A DNA stretch of 41,911 nt from Clostridia bacterium (GTDB lineage Bacteria > Bacillota > Clostridia > Oscillospirales > CAG-272). Positions 40,156-41,911 of the stretch are shown piece after piece. The position numbers and the translations under genes were made by a program. The stretch lies in assembly GCA_017501225.1 (NCBI GenBank), contig JAFVXH010000020.1, forward strand, positions 1 through 41,911. The letters are read 5' to 3'. Under the pieces are notes generated by a model. It made no database searches, was not told the DNA's origin, and worked only from the letters and a program-made list of their open reading frames with translations. Positions within the stretch are counted from its first letter, which is position 1. Every line of letters starts with the position of its first letter.

Positions 40156-40926
40156 TCATTCAATATCCACTCTTATTACGTCGGTGTATTTCATCATATT
40201 CTCAAAGCTGTCAATGGCGGGAAGATTCATTGCGATAAGATGACCGTCGATGCGGAAAATAACTCTGTAGCTCAACAGCGTCGTTTTGTCCGCCGTGTAG
40301 ATATCTAACTTATAAAGCTGTCTGCCGCCATACTCAAAAGCTTCAAAGCCGTTGTTCGCGTAACTCTCAAAAGCGGTATCGGAGTATTCTCTCACCGAAT
40401 ATTCGCAGGATATCATCTTTGTTCTTAGGTCGATAAGACTTTCCTCGTTGATATCCGCGCCCTTGAGTTTATAATTTATGGTTATATGCTCGTAAGTTAT
40501 TGTCGGATTTTTCTCTTGGCGCCGAATGCTATACAGCTCGTAATCGTCTCCAAGTGCAGACGGAATATAATAGCAATTGCTTGATGCTTCTCCAAGGCTC
40601 TTTTCAAAGGCAACAAATTCTTCAACGCTCGTAAACACCTTAGGAGCATAAGTCGAAGGATCTGCTGCTTGCGTGCCCCACGCTTCCGTGCCCGATGGGC
40701 TTGTGTTATCGAATTGGGGTTCTTCTGTCGGAACACTCGGGACATTTTTCTGTGGCAATGCAGTTGCTGCCACGATAATCATAAGTGTAAGACATGCTGC
40801 AATGGTACCCCATTTGTACCATAAAATCTTTTGGCTTGCCTTTTTTTGCTTTGCGCCCTCATATGCGTCTTCGACCATATCGAAATCAATATTATTAAGC
40901 GCATGAGATATGTTTTCCTTTTTCAT
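40156..40926 (-). CDS. Putative anti-sigma factor / single-pass membrane protein
   Basis: A 256-residue protein with a short cytoplasmic N-terminus (about 1-33, ISHALNNIDFDMVEDAYEGA, which could hold the sigma factor). One membrane helix follows (about 38-57, WGTIAACLTLMIIVAATALP), then an extracytoplasmic region. That region has a Pro/Thr/Ser-rich linker and an alpha/beta domain (about 95-256) without cysteine clusters. The layout, and the 4-bp overlap with the ECF-type sigma gene, make it the likely cognate anti-sigma factor. The outer domain matches no family I can name; DUF4367-like sensor domains are the nearest guess. The signal is unknown. Confidence 0.7.
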   Translation of the reverse strand: MKKENISHALNNIDFDMVEDAYEGAKQKKASQKILWYKWGTIAACLTLMIIVAATALPQKNVPSVPTEEPQFDNTSPSGTEAWGTQAADPSTYAPKVFTSVEEFVAFEKSLGEASSNCYYIPSALGDDYELYSIRRQEKNPTITYEHITINYKLKGADINEESLIDLRTKMISCEYSVREYSDTAFESYANNGFEAFEYGGRQLYKLDIYTADKTTLLSYRVIFRIDGHLIAMNLPAIDSFENMMKYTDVIRVDIE

Positions 40927-41483
40927 AGATCAAAACCCTCCTTTGTAAGATGATCCTTCAGTTTGTTTCTGACACGAAAGAGAATCGACGTCACTTTGCT
41001 CTCGCTCATTCCAAAAGAAACTGCGACATCGGTAATAGAGCTCATATACCAATATCTCCGGATGAATATTCGTCTCTGCTCGATAGGCAAGCCCCGCAAG
41101 AATCGATTGATTGCATCTGTCAAGTCAATATCAGATGCAAGATCTTTACTTCCGCTCCCATCCGGAATACACTCGGCAAGCTCATCAAGCGCAAGTAGAT
41201 ACTGTCCACCACCGCGCTTTTGTGCCTTGTTTTGCTCAAGCCGATTGATAGCAAGCTGCCTTGTTATTCGTCCAAGAAATGCCTTTAACGGATTCGGCCT
41301 CGCAGGCGGTATTGAATTCCACGCCTTTAAATATGTGTCATTGACAATTTCTTTGGCATCTTCTTCGTCTTGAAGAATCTCTTTGGCGATATAGTGAAAA
41401 TATCGACCGTATTGTTTATCGGTTTCTTTAATTGCTTCTTCGGAACGTTCCCAATACAATTCCACAATTTTTCCGTCTGTCAT
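40923..41483 (-). CDS. ECF-type RNA polymerase sigma factor
   Basis: A 186-residue sigma-70 family protein with region 2 (about 20-90: YGRYFHYIAKEILQDEEDAKEIVNDTYLKAWNSIP and FLGRITRQLAINRLEQ) and region 4 (about 125-180: LPIEQRRIFIRRYWYMSSITDVAVSFGMSESKVTSILFRVRNKL). The helix-turn-helix of region 4 is intact. It lacks regions 1 and 3, as in ECF sigmas. The linker between regions, about 30 residues, includes KRGGGQYLLALDELAECI. GGGAGG precedes the ATG. It is co-transcribed and coupled with the membrane anti-sigma gene. Confidence 0.92.
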   Translation of the reverse strand: MTDGKIVELYWERSEEAIKETDKQYGRYFHYIAKEILQDEEDAKEIVNDTYLKAWNSIPPARPNPLKAFLGRITRQLAINRLEQNKAQKRGGGQYLLALDELAECIPDGSGSKDLASDIDLTDAINRFLRGLPIEQRRIFIRRYWYMSSITDVAVSFGMSESKVTSILFRVRNKLKDHLTKEGFDL

Positions 41484-41557
41484 AATGATCCTCCCTTCGC
41501 GTTTATTTGAAAGCCTTTCACCCTACTATACAGGAAAACATAGCTTCACATTGCATC

Positions 41558-41576
41558 GTTATAAAAAATTATAACA
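41558..41576 (-). promoter_or_regulatory. Extended -10 promoter and palindrome upstream of the sigma gene
   Basis: The 18-bp sequence 41558-41575 is a palindrome with 7-bp arms (GTTATAA/TTATAAC). Its right arm contains an extended -10 (TGT-TATAAT, minus strand 41576-41568) about 85 bp upstream of the sigma start. The overlap suggests a repressor or autoregulatory site; no consensus -35 was found. Confidence 0.4.
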
Positions 41577-41645
41577 TATTTTTTCGAAAAATGTATAAAC
41601 TGATATAAAAACAAGAGTGCCGCAGAAGTTACACCGGTATACAAA

Positions 41646-41716
41646 AACAACGGCAAGAATTTCTACATTCCTGCCGTTGTTTATTATTCTATTTGGTATC
41701 AAAACGGTATCAAAAA
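41646..41716. other. Hairpin plus GGTATCAAAA direct repeats at the right edge
   Basis: A 14-bp stem with one mismatch (AACAACGGCA..GAAT / ATTC..TGCCGTTGTT, 41646-41681) is followed by A/T-rich sequence. Two tandem 11-bp units, GGTATCAAAAC and GGTATCAAAAA, lie at 41695-41716. The hairpin could terminate a transcript entering from either side. No gene is convincing between 41484 and 41911. A minus-strand frame ending near 41850 contributes only about 20 residues before the window edge. Confidence 0.4.
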
Positions 41717-41911
41717 CCCGTTTTAAGTGTCGAAAGCCCTTGATATATAAGGTTTTTTCGATTTGCGTTTTATGCTCGCTCACCCGCGCCCACTTGCCAA
41801 AAACCAATTTCCGCCAAGTCCGAAAGCAGGTCTTTATTTCGCACAAGTCAAACAAGTAAAACAAGCGCAGAAGCAATCGCACAAGTGTCAAAAAAGTCAG
41901 TCAGTACAAGA

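Overview
The window reads as a chromosomal segment of a low-to-mid GC, Gram-positive, endospore-forming Clostridia (Bacillota). The evidence is spoIIGA-sigE, a ylm/sepF cluster, PlsY, strong AGGAGG-type ribosome binding sites and consensus sigma-A promoters. Three noncoding palindromic repeats of one loose family (268-444, 9012-9130, 17228-17379) are of a kind I associate with uncultured gut Clostridia; the exact lineage cannot be read from the sequence.

Left part (1-9.3 kb). A truncated nucleotidyltransferase gene sits at the edge, followed by a YhcH/YiaL-family gene. A tRNA-Lys(UUU) unit carries about 300 nt of unexplained structured RNA before its terminator. A leftward five-gene operon follows (Xaa-Pro peptidase, plsY, RNA/SAM methyltransferase, small unknown protein, flavodoxin). 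Divergent to it are spoIIGA-sigE, under a promoter whose 22-bp spacer matches the Spo0A-activated B. subtilis spoIIG promoter. Next come an unassigned, well-structured RNA with its own promoter and terminator (7457-7694) and a BspA-type leucine-rich-repeat lipoprotein.

Centre (9.3-18.8 kb). dapA (leftward) is divergent from a rightward housekeeping run: queA, miaA, an HlyD-like protein, yggS/ylmE, sepF, yggT, ylmH and a CPBP (Rce1-like) protease. Between queA and miaA lies an exact-period 154-bp tandem duplication that copies the 3' end of queA plus a palindromic element. A 19-bp-stem terminator separates this run from a convergent M48 (Ste24-like) protease.

Right-centre (18.8-37.5 kb). One leftward polysaccharide locus of 18 tightly packed genes starts from a perfect TTGACA-17-TATAAT promoter at 37463-37491. 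It contains a DegT aminotransferase, an initiating sugar-phosphate transferase, four glycosyltransferases, two hexapeptide acyltransferases, a pyruvyltransferase with an iron-sulfur F420-beta-type partner, a Wzy polymerase and a Wzx flippase. It also holds a nucleotidyltransferase-kinase fusion, a second P-loop kinase, a UDP-glucuronate 4-epimerase, a galacturonokinase-like GHMP kinase, a sugar nucleotidyltransferase and a second NTP_transf_5-type protein. I read this as a Wzx/Wzy-dependent surface glycan system with two routes to UDP-galacturonate. The salvage route, and the kinase/nucleotidyltransferase set of unknown role, are the best candidates for undescribed biochemistry here.

Right end (37.5-41.9 kb). 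A CPA2-type cation/proton antiporter with a His-rich tail and an ECF transporter S component behind an attenuator-like leader are followed by an ECF-type sigma factor/anti-sigma pair. The edge is noncoding, with a hairpin and a small direct repeat.
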